Part shown: piece by piece, positions 1 to 5,418 of the stretch
How the letters are laid out: each line of letters begins with the position of its first letter
Numbering within the stretch: the first letter of the stretch is position 1
From: DATKMG01 sp035541995
GTDB taxonomy: Bacteria; Acidobacteriota; Terriglobia; Versatilivoradales; Versatilivoraceae
Direction of reading: 5' to 3'
DNA length: 5,418 bases
Assembly: GCA_035541995.1 (NCBI GenBank)
Contig: DATKMG010000501.1
Span: 1 to 5,418 of the forward strand
Notes under the pieces: generated by a model
What the model saw: the letters and a program-made list of their open reading frames with translations, nothing else
Told to the model about the DNA's origin: nothing
Databases searched by the model: none
Program-made: the position numbers and the translations under genes

Positions 1-64
1 TTTCGAAAACCCCGCCCCTTTCCGAAAACGACTCGAGCAGGCACTAAACGATCGGGGCAGTTGA
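1..64 (+). CDS. Possible C-terminal tail of an upstream gene (partial)
   Basis: The frame beginning at base 2 is open from the window edge to a TGA at 62-64 and reads FENPAPFRKRLEQALNDRGS, a plausible amphipathic C-terminal helix. It would end 25 bases before the thioredoxin gene, suggesting the cluster starts further left. A rival reading is the frame beginning at base 1. It stays open to a TGA at 91-93, which overlaps the next ATG as ATGA, a typical coupling arrangement, but its peptide is rich in Arg, Pro and Thr and looks less like real protein. The stretch is too short to identify a family, and it may be non-coding. Confidence 0.35.
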   Translation, partial: FENPAPFRKRLEQALNDRGS

Positions 65-89
65 TTAGATCATACCCTGGTGAGGTTCT

Positions 90-608
90 ATGAAATTCCA
101 AGAGACGCGCCTCCTATGGTGGCACTGGCTGCTGATTCCAGCTTTAGCCATAGTTGGCTGGTATTGTTCGAGCAGTGGCCCGGGAGGCCCGGGAAACACA
201 AATCAGCAGGCCCCCCAATTCTCCCTGCAAAACCTTGATGGAAAGACCGTCAGCCTGAAGGATTTTGGGAACAAGGTAATCATCGTAGATTTTTGGGCAA
301 CCTGGTGTGGACCTTGTCGGATGGAGATCCCGCGTCTGAACCAGCTTTATTTGGATAATAAGGAGAAGGGCCTTCAAATCATCGGTGTCTCAATGGATGA
401 TGGAACTGATGTTGTTAAACAGTTTCTTTTGAAAAATCGGGTCGATTATCCTGTACTCATGGGAAACGAGGAGGTGGCCAACGATTTTGGTGGGGTGGAA
501 GGTTTGCCGACAAAATTCGTCATCGATCGCAGTGGAAAAGTCATCCGGAAGTTGGTTGGATATCAGGTATCGGAACTGGAAAAGACCATTCGTGAGTTGC
601 TGGGTTAG
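90..608 (+). CDS. Membrane-anchored TlpA/ResA-type thiol-disulfide oxidoreductase
   Basis: This 172-residue protein is a thioredoxin-fold enzyme expected to face the periplasm and reduce or exchange disulfides in envelope proteins. In this family typical roles are cytochrome c maturation and general thiol redox. Residues 8-25 form a Trp-rich hydrophobic anchor, followed by a Ser/Gly/Pro/Asn linker (27-40) and the TlpA/AhpC-TSA domain (about 41-172). The active site is WCGPC (72-76; Cys73 and Cys76), followed by the family's conserved Glu79 and Pro81. The cis-proline is Pro140 in GLPTKFVID. Cys26 ends the anchor, but Tyr25 before it makes a normal lipobox unlikely, so I favour an uncleaved anchor. 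The ATG is supported by GGTGAGG at 79-85. The HtrA protease gene follows 70 bases downstream. The fold and activity are secure; the physiological substrate is unknown. Confidence 0.93.
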   Translation: MKFQETRLLWWHWLLIPALAIVGWYCSSSGPGGPGNTNQQAPQFSLQNLDGKTVSLKDFGNKVIIVDFWATWCGPCRMEIPRLNQLYLDNKEKGLQIIGVSMDDGTDVVKQFLLKNRVDYPVLMGNEEVANDFGGVEGLPTKFVIDRSGKVIRKLVGYQVSELEKTIRELLG

Positions 609-678
609 TCAGAAGAATGGCGATGGATATTCTCGGTAGATGGGCAATACTCTCTGCTGATCGAGGTATGCACCAACC

Positions 679-1848
679 ATGCAATCCATGATTCGATTGA
701 AGACTGTGCTCTGGCTCCTGGTAATGGTAGCCCTGGCCACGTGGTTCTTTAGCCGAACTGTGTCAAAGAACTCTGTTCCCATTGGACCTTACTTCACTGA
801 AGGCCCATCTGCTTCGGCCGCTGATAAACCTTATGTTCCAATTGATCAGGACGAATCGAATAATATCGATATCTACAAAAAGGTCAGCCCGGCTGTGGTC
901 AATATCACTTCGACCACCGTTGATTTCGACTTTTTTTTTAATGCCTTTCCGAGTCAAGGATCCGGATCCGGGTCCATTATTGACGCCAATGGCCATATTC
1001 TGACCAACTACCACGTCATTGAAGGGGCTCGAGTTCTAGAAGTAACCCTTGCCGATAAAAGAAAATTAAAAGCCAAAGTTGCCGGGATCGATCCATCTAA
1101 CGATTTGGCGATCATCAAAATCGAGCCGGGAAGCAAGCCTCTTCAGGCAGTGCAAATGGGGAGTTCAGCCAACCTTCAGGTCGGGCAAAAGGTGATGGCC
1201 ATTGGCAACCCGTTTGGATTTGAAGGCACACTCACAGTCGGAGTCATAAGTTCCTTGCGTCGGACAATCCGGGCTGAGAGTGGCAAGCTGATCGACGATG
1301 TCATTCAGACCGATGCGGCTATCAATCCAGGTAACTCCGGGGGCCCATTATTGAACTCTTACGGGGAGATCATCGGGATCAATACGCAGATAGCTACACC
1401 CAGCGGAGGAAGCGTGGGGATCGGGTTTGCGATTCCAATCAATACGGCCAAAACGATTATCCCCGATTTGATAGCCGAGGGACGCGTCCGTCGACCGTAT
1501 GTAAAGCTGATGGGCTACGAGATTACCCCTGACTTGGCCGATGTTCTCGAGCTCCCCGTAAATCATGGGTTCCTGGTTGCACGAGTCCAACCCGACGATT
1601 CTTTTGGCCAGGGAGGCATTCGAGGCGGGCGACAAACCTATCGTGTTGGGAATTCCTTGATGATTCTCGGTGGGGACTTGATCGTGGACGTAGATGGACA
1701 GGAGATCGATTCCAAGGACCGCTTGGACCGGATCGTCACTAACAAAAAGCCCGGTGATGTCATTCAGGTCAAACTCTACCGGCAGAATCGACTCATGACT
1801 CTTCGCATTAGCCTGATTGAAAGGCCTTCTGCTGAATTCTCCCTTTGA
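679..1848 (+). CDS. HtrA/DegP-family (S1C) trypsin-like serine protease with one PDZ domain
   Basis: This 389-residue envelope protease belongs to the family that degrades misfolded periplasmic proteins or cleaves specific regulators. Residues 6-24 form a signal anchor with little sign of a cleavage site. A low-complexity linker follows (about 25-60), then the protease domain (about 62-270) and a single PDZ domain (about 275-382). The catalytic triad is complete: His112 in TNYHVIEGA, Asp142 in SNDLAIIKI and Ser220 in NPGNSGGPLL. One PDZ domain, a membrane anchor and a short loop before GSGSGS make it closer in architecture to DegS or small HtrAs than to two-PDZ DegP. The PDZ domain contains an extra Gly/Arg-rich stretch (about 312-330) before GGDLIVDVDG, as seen in many bacterial HtrAs. 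The ATG at 679 has only a distant GAGG (663-666); ATG 688 is an alternative. The next gene starts 3-12 bases after its stop. Confidence 0.95.
   Translation: MQSMIRLKTVLWLLVMVALATWFFSRTVSKNSVPIGPYFTEGPSASAADKPYVPIDQDESNNIDIYKKVSPAVVNITSTTVDFDFFFNAFPSQGSGSGSIIDANGHILTNYHVIEGARVLEVTLADKRKLKAKVAGIDPSNDLAIIKIEPGSKPLQAVQMGSSANLQVGQKVMAIGNPFGFEGTLTVGVISSLRRTIRAESGKLIDDVIQTDAAINPGNSGGPLLNSYGEIIGINTQIATPSGGSVGIGFAIPINTAKTIIPDLIAEGRVRRPYVKLMGYEITPDLADVLELPVNHGFLVARVQPDDSFGQGGIRGGRQTYRVGNSLMILGGDLIVDVDGQEIDSKDRLDRIVTNKKPGDVIQVKLYRQNRLMTLRISLIERPSAEFSL
931..939 (+). repeat. Nine-T homopolymer inside the HtrA gene
   Basis: Nine consecutive T bases encode Phe-Phe-Phe at residues 85-87, just before the Gly/Ser-rich start of the protease core. 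A length change of one base here would truncate the protease before its catalytic residues. The run is visible directly; slippage is only a possibility. Confidence 0.9.
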
Positions 1849-1851
1849 ACA

Positions 1852-2241
1852 GTGACGCTTATGCTTTTGCCGAAAGAACGACATCTGCGGATCCCCATGA
1901 TTCTGGCATTATTCGTAGTTGTCCTGGGACTTCTGGTCTATCGCTTTGCCAATATCCGGGAAGAAGCTGTTGTCAAGCGATTTCTGGAAGCCCTCAAGGC
2001 CCAGGATTATCCTCGTGCCTACCAGATCTGGGGCCCAACGGCCAGCTATACCTATAAGGACTTTATGACCGATTGGGGCGGCTCTAACAGTTACTACGGA
2101 ATGGTTAAAAGCTATAGGATTGCGGGGTCCGAAAGCCGCGGGTCAGGCGTAATTGTGACTGCCGAATTTGACCACTTAAAAAATCCGGTGAACCTGTGGG
2201 TGGAACGAAGGACCCATCAAATGAGCTTTTCTCCATATTAG
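1852..2241 (+). CDS. Small single-pass membrane protein of unknown function, coupled to HtrA
   Basis: I do not recognise a characterised family. The 129-residue product has a short basic N-terminus (Lys8, Arg10, Arg13), one transmembrane helix at about 14-30, and a soluble domain of about 95 residues that should lie outside the cytoplasm. The soluble part begins with an amphipathic helix ending in FLEALKAQDYPRAYQIW (44-60). It continues with an aromatic-rich stretch (YTYKDFMTDWGG, 66-77) and then alternating strand-like segments. That pattern resembles small NTF2/cystatin-like (DUF4878-type) domains, which is a guess from pattern only. There are no cysteines or catalytic motifs. Two starts are possible, GTG 1852 and ATG 1861, and neither has a clear ribosome binding site. 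With 3 or 12 bases after the HtrA stop, translation is probably coupled to the protease gene. It may be a partner or regulator of the protease, but nothing in the sequence proves this. Confidence 0.75.
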   Translation: MTLMLLPKERHLRIPMILALFVVVLGLLVYRFANIREEAVVKRFLEALKAQDYPRAYQIWGPTASYTYKDFMTDWGGSNSYYGMVKSYRIAGSESRGSGVIVTAEFDHLKNPVNLWVERRTHQMSFSPY

Positions 2242-2359
2242 TTTGACATGTGCTCTGGAGTGACCGCTCTGACCGTCTGCTTGGCTGAGTGGATTGCAGG
2301 CGTAAGCTGACATTGGTTCTTGGGCAGCCGCTGTCTGATGCGCCAGGTAAGGAGATGAG
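2242..2359. other. 118-base intergenic gap with a -35-like box and a TGACCG repeat
   Basis: The gap separates the HtrA cluster from the enolase-family gene. It starts with a perfect TTGACA (2243-2248), but no acceptable -10 box lies 16-18 bases downstream, so a promoter cannot be called. TGACCG occurs twice, at 2261-2266 and 2270-2275, nine bases apart in the same orientation. No terminator hairpin with a T-run is visible after the small membrane protein, so read-through into the enzyme gene remains possible. Confidence 0.4.
2349..2354 (+). promoter_or_regulatory. Ribosome binding site AAGGAG deciding the start of the enolase-family gene
   Basis: AAGGAG lies five bases before the ATG at 2360 and supports that start over ATG 2369 and ATG 2453, the latter having no such site. 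An out-of-frame ATG at 2355 would encode only Met-Arg before a TGA that overlaps the true start region. Confidence 0.75.
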
Positions 2360-3799
2360 ATGAGGAAAATGTCACGACGGACCTGGATAGAAAGTACTTT
2401 TCTCTCCTCTTTTGTCGCCTGGCGAGGGAAGACTTTTGGCAGCCAGAGCTCCATGGCTATCAGCATTGAGGAAGTCAAGACAAGCTACGAGGATTACCGG
2501 TACCGCACGCCCATTAAATTCGGAGGGTCCGTCGTTGACCGTGTGACGCTCCTAAATGTAAACTGCCTGGTGCGGGCGAAAAATGGCACTTCTGCCAGAG
2601 GCTTTGGTTCAATGCCATTGGGAAACGTTTGGTCATTTCCCTCCCAGCGTTTGTCCTACGAGACCACGCTTGGCGCCATGAAGGAGCTGGCTGAAAAGAT
2701 TTCGGAAATTACGGCCAGCTACCGGGAACCTGGCCATCCCGTTGAGATCAATACAGCACTGGAACCAGCTTACTTGAAAGCCGCCGCTGCCGTCTCTCAG
2801 GATTTGAAACTGGCCGAGCCCATTCCAAAATTATGCACTCTGGTTACCGCCAGCCCGTTCGATGCAGCCATCCACGATGCCTATGGAAAGTTGCACAGGC
2901 GGAATTGCTATCTGACTTATGGCCCCGAGTTCCTGAATCGTGATCTGGCTGAGTTTCTTGGGCGGGACTTCAAGGGAGAACATCTCGACCGCTATGTGTT
3001 GGTCTCTCCCCAAAAACGGCTACCTTTATACCACCTGGTGGGGGCCGTCGACCCGCTTGTGGAGGCGGACATCGCGAGTCGGGTCGGTGATGGACTACCC
3101 GAGACGCTGCCGGAGTGGATCCAGTACAATGGCCTCACCCATCTTAAGATAAAGTTGAACGGCAATGATTTGAAGTGGGACGTTGAGCGTGTAGTTGCTG
3201 TCGATCGGGTAACAACCGAAACCCAAAAACGGCGTGGTGTAGAAGGGTCGGTTTACTCTCTCGATTTCAATGAGAAATGCCCCAATGTGGGATACCTCCT
3301 GGACTTTCTTCGTCTACTCAAGGAAAGAACCCCTGCGGGCTATGACCGGATTCAGTACGTCGAGCAACCCACTGCTAGAGATCTCAAGACGCATCGGGCC
3401 AATACAATGCACGAAGCGGCGCGACTGAAGCCGGTGGTCATAGATGAGTCGCTTACCGACCTCGAAAACTTGATGTTGGCGCGGGAGATGGGATACAGCG
3501 GCGTGGCCCTTAAAGCTTGCAAAGGGCAGAGCCAGTCCCTCCTGATGGCTGCCGCAGCCCAGAAGTACAAAATGTTCATGTGCGTCCAGGACCTTACTTG
3601 CCCCGGGGCCTCGCTGATTCACTCGGCGGGGCTGGCAGCCCACATTCCCGGAATCGCCGCGATTGAGGCCAATGCCCGCCAGTATTGCCCGGTGGCCAAT
3701 CGGGGATGGGAAGAGCGGTTTCCTGGAATCTTCAGGATCAAGGATGGAACCATGGACACGTCCGGACTAAATCTGCCTGGACTGGGTGCAGTTCCTTAG
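2360..3799 (+). CDS. Enolase-superfamily enzyme, muconate-lactonizing/dipeptide-epimerase type, substrate unknown
   Basis: This 479-residue protein belongs to the enolase superfamily, whose members remove a proton next to a carboxylate and stabilise the enolate with Mg2+, giving racemases, epimerases, dehydratases or cycloisomerases. The N-terminal capping domain covers about 33-215 and includes the family-like ASPFDAAIHDAYGK. The barrel domain follows, at about 218-470. Its catalytic set looks complete: Lys263-x-Lys265 (HLKIKLNG), metal ligands Asp302 (LDFNE), Glu335 (YVEQP) and Asp362 (VIDES), and Lys385 (ALKACKG). Two opposed lysines are the mark of the muconate-lactonizing, o-succinylbenzoate synthase and dipeptide-epimerase group, so mandelate racemase or sugar dehydratase activity is less likely. 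It is longer than the usual 350-400 residues. SRRTW (5-9) resembles a Tat motif, but the hydrophobic core after it is weak and charged, so export is uncertain. It has no pathway neighbours to suggest a substrate. Confidence 0.88.
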   Translation: MRKMSRRTWIESTFLSSFVAWRGKTFGSQSSMAISIEEVKTSYEDYRYRTPIKFGGSVVDRVTLLNVNCLVRAKNGTSARGFGSMPLGNVWSFPSQRLSYETTLGAMKELAEKISEITASYREPGHPVEINTALEPAYLKAAAAVSQDLKLAEPIPKLCTLVTASPFDAAIHDAYGKLHRRNCYLTYGPEFLNRDLAEFLGRDFKGEHLDRYVLVSPQKRLPLYHLVGAVDPLVEADIASRVGDGLPETLPEWIQYNGLTHLKIKLNGNDLKWDVERVVAVDRVTTETQKRRGVEGSVYSLDFNEKCPNVGYLLDFLRLLKERTPAGYDRIQYVEQPTARDLKTHRANTMHEAARLKPVVIDESLTDLENLMLAREMGYSGVALKACKGQSQSLLMAAAAQKYKMFMCVQDLTCPGASLIHSAGLAAHIPGIAAIEANARQYCPVANRGWEERFPGIFRIKDGTMDTSGLNLPGLGAVP

Positions 3800-3810
3800 C
3801 CCAGAATTCT

Positions 3811-3990
3811 CACCACCAAGCCGCCAAGACACAATGAGGTCAGCAGATAAACCCTGCCGGGACTTGCCCGTGATATGGGCATGAGCCATTCAATTCGGAC
3901 CGAAAGTTACAGATAGGGTTGGAGATTCGATGGTCTTGATGGGTCTGAACTTTCGCGCTTGCCTTGGTGCCTTCGTGCCTTTGCGGTTAG
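3811..3990. repeat. Degenerate inverted-repeat element built from CACCAAG-like units
   Basis: The left arm (3811-3834) has CACCAAG followed by CCGCCAAGACACAA. The right arm (3950-3990) has the opposite orientation, with CTTGGTG, CCTTCGTG and CCTTTGCGG units. Read on the minus strand, the right arm is a run of roughly 8-9-base units: AAAGGCACG, AAGGCACC, AAGGCAAG. CACCAAG at 3814-3820 is perfectly complementary to CTTGGTG at 3963-3969. Between the arms lie about 115 non-coding bases with a small TGCCC/GGGCA hairpin (3865-3881) and a TTCGG-A-CCGAA dyad (3894-3904). From general recollection, similar CACCAAG/CACGAAG repeats are scattered between genes in many environmental bacteria, and their function is unknown. 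It sits just after the enolase-family stop, between convergent genes. No transposase is present. Confidence 0.6.
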
Positions 3991-3996
3991 AAATGC

Positions 3997-4018
3997 AGGT
4001 TAGGCTTAGGTTAGGCTG
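3997..4018 (+). repeat. Short tandem repeat, two 11-base units of AGGTTAGGCT plus one base
   Basis: AGGTTAGGCT occurs at 3997-4006 and again at 4008-4017, each followed by one variable base. It lies directly beside the right arm of the CACCAAG-type repeat and outside any supported gene. The remaining bases to 4082 show nothing recognisable. Confidence 0.7.
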
Positions 4019-4082
4019 TCCCCCGTATGCCTTGGATGTTAGAGACACAGGTCAGAGCGTCGACTATGCCTCATTGTCCTCG

Positions 4083-4985
4083 TCAGGAAGTGTAACCGAG
4101 AGGCTGTTGCCTGACTCCCATGGCTCCACGGACAGTGATGGCTCCCAGGATGATGGCACCGCCGAGAAGAGCCCAGAAGCCAGGGGATTCTCCAACGAAA
4201 AGGAAAACCCAAACCGGATTCAGGACCGGTTCCAGGACCGGGATCAAGCTAGCCTCAATGGCCGGGACATACTTGATGGCGGCAGTAAACAGAAGATAAG
4301 AGCACCCTAGCTGGAATACCCCCAAGCCAAGAAGGCTGCCCCAACTAGCTAGATCGGGGAGAGACTGGAAACAGAAAGGCAGGCCAATCAGGGCGGTCAA
4401 TCCATTTCCCAACAATACAGATTCCACCGGCGCTGCGTGTTTCTGCTTTCTCAGGAAAAGGGCCATCCATCCGAAAGCCATCCCGCTCACGATCCCACAA
4501 ACATTCCCCCAGAATCCTCGAAGGGTGAGGTTCTTCACAAAGAAAAGGGCCATCCCCCCCATGACCGTTCCGATGGTGATCCAGTCTCTCCGCCTGGTAG
4601 GTTCTCCGAGGAACCATCTTCCAAAAAGGGCCACATAAATCGGGGCCGTCCATTGCAGGAGAATGGCATTGGCGGCGCTGGTGAGTTTGTTGGCGACCAC
4701 AAAAAGAGTGACATTCGCCGCATAGGCCACAGCCCCGCCGATGACGGCCAATGACCAGTGGAACCGGGTCGGTCTGACCACCAGGAGAATCACGACCGCT
4801 GCGATGGCACTTCGGCCCGCCGCAATGGCCATCGGGTTCCAGTGGATCCATTTAATCAACAGTCCGCCGAAGCTCCACAATATAGCCGTCAGCACCAAAA
4901 GGCCGATGGCTTTATTTTTGTTCAAGGCGAAGACTGTCAAAGTGGATTGGAGAGTCGGCAGGAAAAAAAGGGGCCCCCGATTCAC
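4083..4985 (-). CDS. EamA/DMT-superfamily membrane transporter
   Basis: This 300-residue inner-membrane protein has about ten predicted transmembrane helices in two homologous EamA halves, the usual size and design of drug/metabolite transporters that export amino acids, metabolites or toxic compounds. The first half spans about 26-150 and contains LTSAANAILLQWTAPIYVAL. The second spans about 160-290 and contains VPAIEASLIPVLEPVLNPVW and the following GES. Both match the conserved region before the last helix of each half. The substrate cannot be told from sequence. The start used here is GTG at 4985, with AGAGG (4995-4991) five bases upstream. A TTG at 4925 would remove a 20-residue leader and give the more typical family N-terminus. 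The gene follows the ferredoxin stop by 19 bases and is probably co-transcribed with it. It converges on the enolase-family gene. Confidence 0.92.
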   Translation of the reverse strand: MNRGPLFFLPTLQSTLTVFALNKNKAIGLLVLTAILWSFGGLLIKWIHWNPMAIAAGRSAIAAVVILLVVRPTRFHWSLAVIGGAVAYAANVTLFVVANKLTSAANAILLQWTAPIYVALFGRWFLGEPTRRRDWITIGTVMGGMALFFVKNLTLRGFWGNVCGIVSGMAFGWMALFLRKQKHAAPVESVLLGNGLTALIGLPFCFQSLPDLASWGSLLGLGVFQLGCSYLLFTAAIKYVPAIEASLIPVLEPVLNPVWVFLFVGESPGFWALLGGAIILGAITVRGAMGVRQQPLGYTS

Positions 4986-5004
4986 GGAGGCCTCTAGGAT
5001 TGGA

Positions 5005-5175
5005 TTACATGGCTACCGTGGCGCCCGTCGGGCAGACTTCCACGCAAGATCCGCAGTCATCACATTTTTCCGAATCGACGATGTACTTGTCAGTCCCTTC
5101 ACTGATCGCTCCCTGCGGACATTCCGGAATGCAAGCTCCACAATTGATGCACTCCTCATTGATGGTATGACTCAT
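5005..5175 (-). CDS. Small 2[4Fe-4S] ferredoxin
   Basis: This 56-residue protein is a bacterial (clostridial-type) ferredoxin, a soluble cytoplasmic low-potential electron carrier. Two complete CxxCxxCxxxCP motifs are present: Cys9, Cys12, Cys15 and Cys19-Pro, then Cys38, Cys41, Cys44 and Cys48-Pro, each binding a [4Fe-4S] cluster with the fourth cysteine swapped between motifs. The length matches the classic family almost exactly and there is no extension. The start ATG at 5175 has a strong AGGAG (5188-5184) eight bases upstream, and the stop TAA is at 5007-5005. Its electron partner is not in the window. The only near neighbour is the transporter 19 bases downstream, which needs no electrons as far as is known, so shared transcription may be incidental. 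Confidence 0.95.
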   Translation of the reverse strand: MSHTINEECINCGACIPECPQGAISEGTDKYIVDSEKCDDCGSCVEVCPTGATVAM

Positions 5176-5183
5176 TCAATCTT

Positions 5184-5188
5184 CTCCT
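5184..5188 (-). promoter_or_regulatory. Ribosome binding site of the ferredoxin gene
   Basis: AGGAG on the minus strand lies eight bases before the ferredoxin ATG, an ideal distance. It confirms the start of this very short gene. Confidence 0.8.
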
Positions 5189-5203
5189 ATGAGTTCAGAA
5201 AAT

Positions 5204-5211
5204 ATTGTATA
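5204..5211 (-). promoter_or_regulatory. Possible -10 box for the ferredoxin-transporter pair
   Basis: The minus strand reads TATACAAT here, about 28 bases before the ferredoxin start, which is a reasonable position for a -10 element. The nearest candidate -35 (TGAAAC) is 19-21 bases further upstream and poor, so this rests mostly on position and AT content. Confidence 0.22.
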
Positions 5212-5368
5212 GAAGCACGAGCAGGCGTACGTTTCACTGGCACCCCTACTCTCTTCAACTCTTGTATGTTAGCGAATCTCCCCGCATGAACACAAGCTGA
5301 ATTGAGGCGAGTGTGCCCCGACAAGAAGGCTATCGGACTTTGAAGAATAATGGTTAGGGGTATTTGAT

Positions 5369-5418
5369 ATGAAGACAGTCCGGGAACGACGATCGAAAAG
5401 TGATGATAGCGCACAAGT
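5369..5418 (+). CDS. Possible start of a divergent gene running off the window (partial)
   Basis: An ATG at 5369 opens a frame that stays open to the window edge and begins MKTVRERRSKSDDSAQ. AGGGG at 5356-5360 lies eight bases upstream and could serve as a ribosome binding site. Sixteen highly charged residues are too few to identify a family. The region from 5212 to 5368, between this start and the ferredoxin, holds no other recognisable feature. It could equally be a chance open frame. Confidence 0.3.
   Translation, partial: MKTVRERRSKSDDSAQ

Noticed and set aside
958..975. GGATCC GGATCC GGGTCC hexamer repeat in the HtrA gene
   Set aside because: It encodes the conserved Gly-Ser-rich start of the protease domain, GSGSGS, so protein constraint explains it.
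2276..2344. tRNA-like stretch (TTGGCTGAGTGG resembles a serine tRNA D-arm, and GCGCCA lies near the end)
   Set aside because: No matching acceptor stem, no anticodon stem and no GTTCRA T-loop can be drawn.
3865..3881. Rho-independent terminator after the enolase-family gene
   Set aside because: The TGCCC/GGGCA stem is only five base pairs and no T-run follows on either strand.
3811..3990. CRISPR array
   Set aside because: The units are only 7-9 bases, imperfect and without regular spacers, and no cas gene is present.
3930..4310. Open frame of 126 codons on the plus strand
   Set aside because: More than half is antisense to the well-supported EamA transporter, and the rest crosses the CACCAAG-type repeat. 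The product is low-complexity with no recognisable domain.
4456..4555. Repeated AAAAGGGCCATCC (4456-4468 and 4543-4555) as a DNA element
   Set aside because: Both copies encode Met-Ala-Leu-Phe in transmembrane helices of the transporter, so shared codons explain the match.
4741..5289. Open frame of 182 codons on the plus strand
   Set aside because: It is antisense to both the transporter N-terminus and the ferredoxin, whose motifs are unambiguous on the minus strand.
5187..5414. Open frame of 75 codons on the minus strand upstream of the ferredoxin
   Set aside because: It has a GTG start without a visible ribosome binding site, no recognisable family, and ends inside the ferredoxin ribosome binding site. 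It is more likely the leader/promoter region.

Overview
This 5.4 kb window looks like an ordinary piece of bacterial chromosome with moderate GC. No phage, insertion-sequence, CRISPR or RNA gene was recognised. The envelope thioredoxin and HtrA pair, an enolase-superfamily enzyme with an 'SRRTW' Tat-like start, and an intergenic CACCAAG-type repeat together suggest an environmental Gram-negative lineage such as Acidobacteriota, or the Planctomycetota/Verrucomicrobiota. This assignment is an inference from gene style and was not tested.

Layout, left to right. Positions 1-64 probably hold the tail of an upstream gene. A plus-strand cluster follows: a membrane-anchored TlpA/ResA-type thioredoxin (90-608), an HtrA/DegP-family serine protease with one PDZ domain (679-1848), and a small single-pass membrane protein (1852-2241) only 3-12 bases behind the protease. 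These three plausibly act together in envelope protein quality control. After a 118-base gap comes a 479-residue enolase-superfamily enzyme (2360-3799) with a strong ribosome binding site and every catalytic residue of the muconate-lactonizing/dipeptide-epimerase type, but no assignable substrate.

Positions 3800-4082 form a gene-poor spacer between convergent genes. It carries a degenerate inverted repeat of CACCAAG-like units and a small tandem repeat.

The right part is on the minus strand. A 56-residue 2[4Fe-4S] ferredoxin (5175-5005) is followed 19 bases later by a ten-helix EamA/DMT-family transporter (4985-4083). The two look co-transcribed. At the right edge a possible divergent plus-strand gene begins at 5369 and runs off the window.

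I see no convincing previously undescribed system. The items most worth a second look are the enolase-family enzyme of unknown substrate, the repeat element, the ferredoxin-transporter pairing, and the uncharacterised small protein coupled to HtrA.
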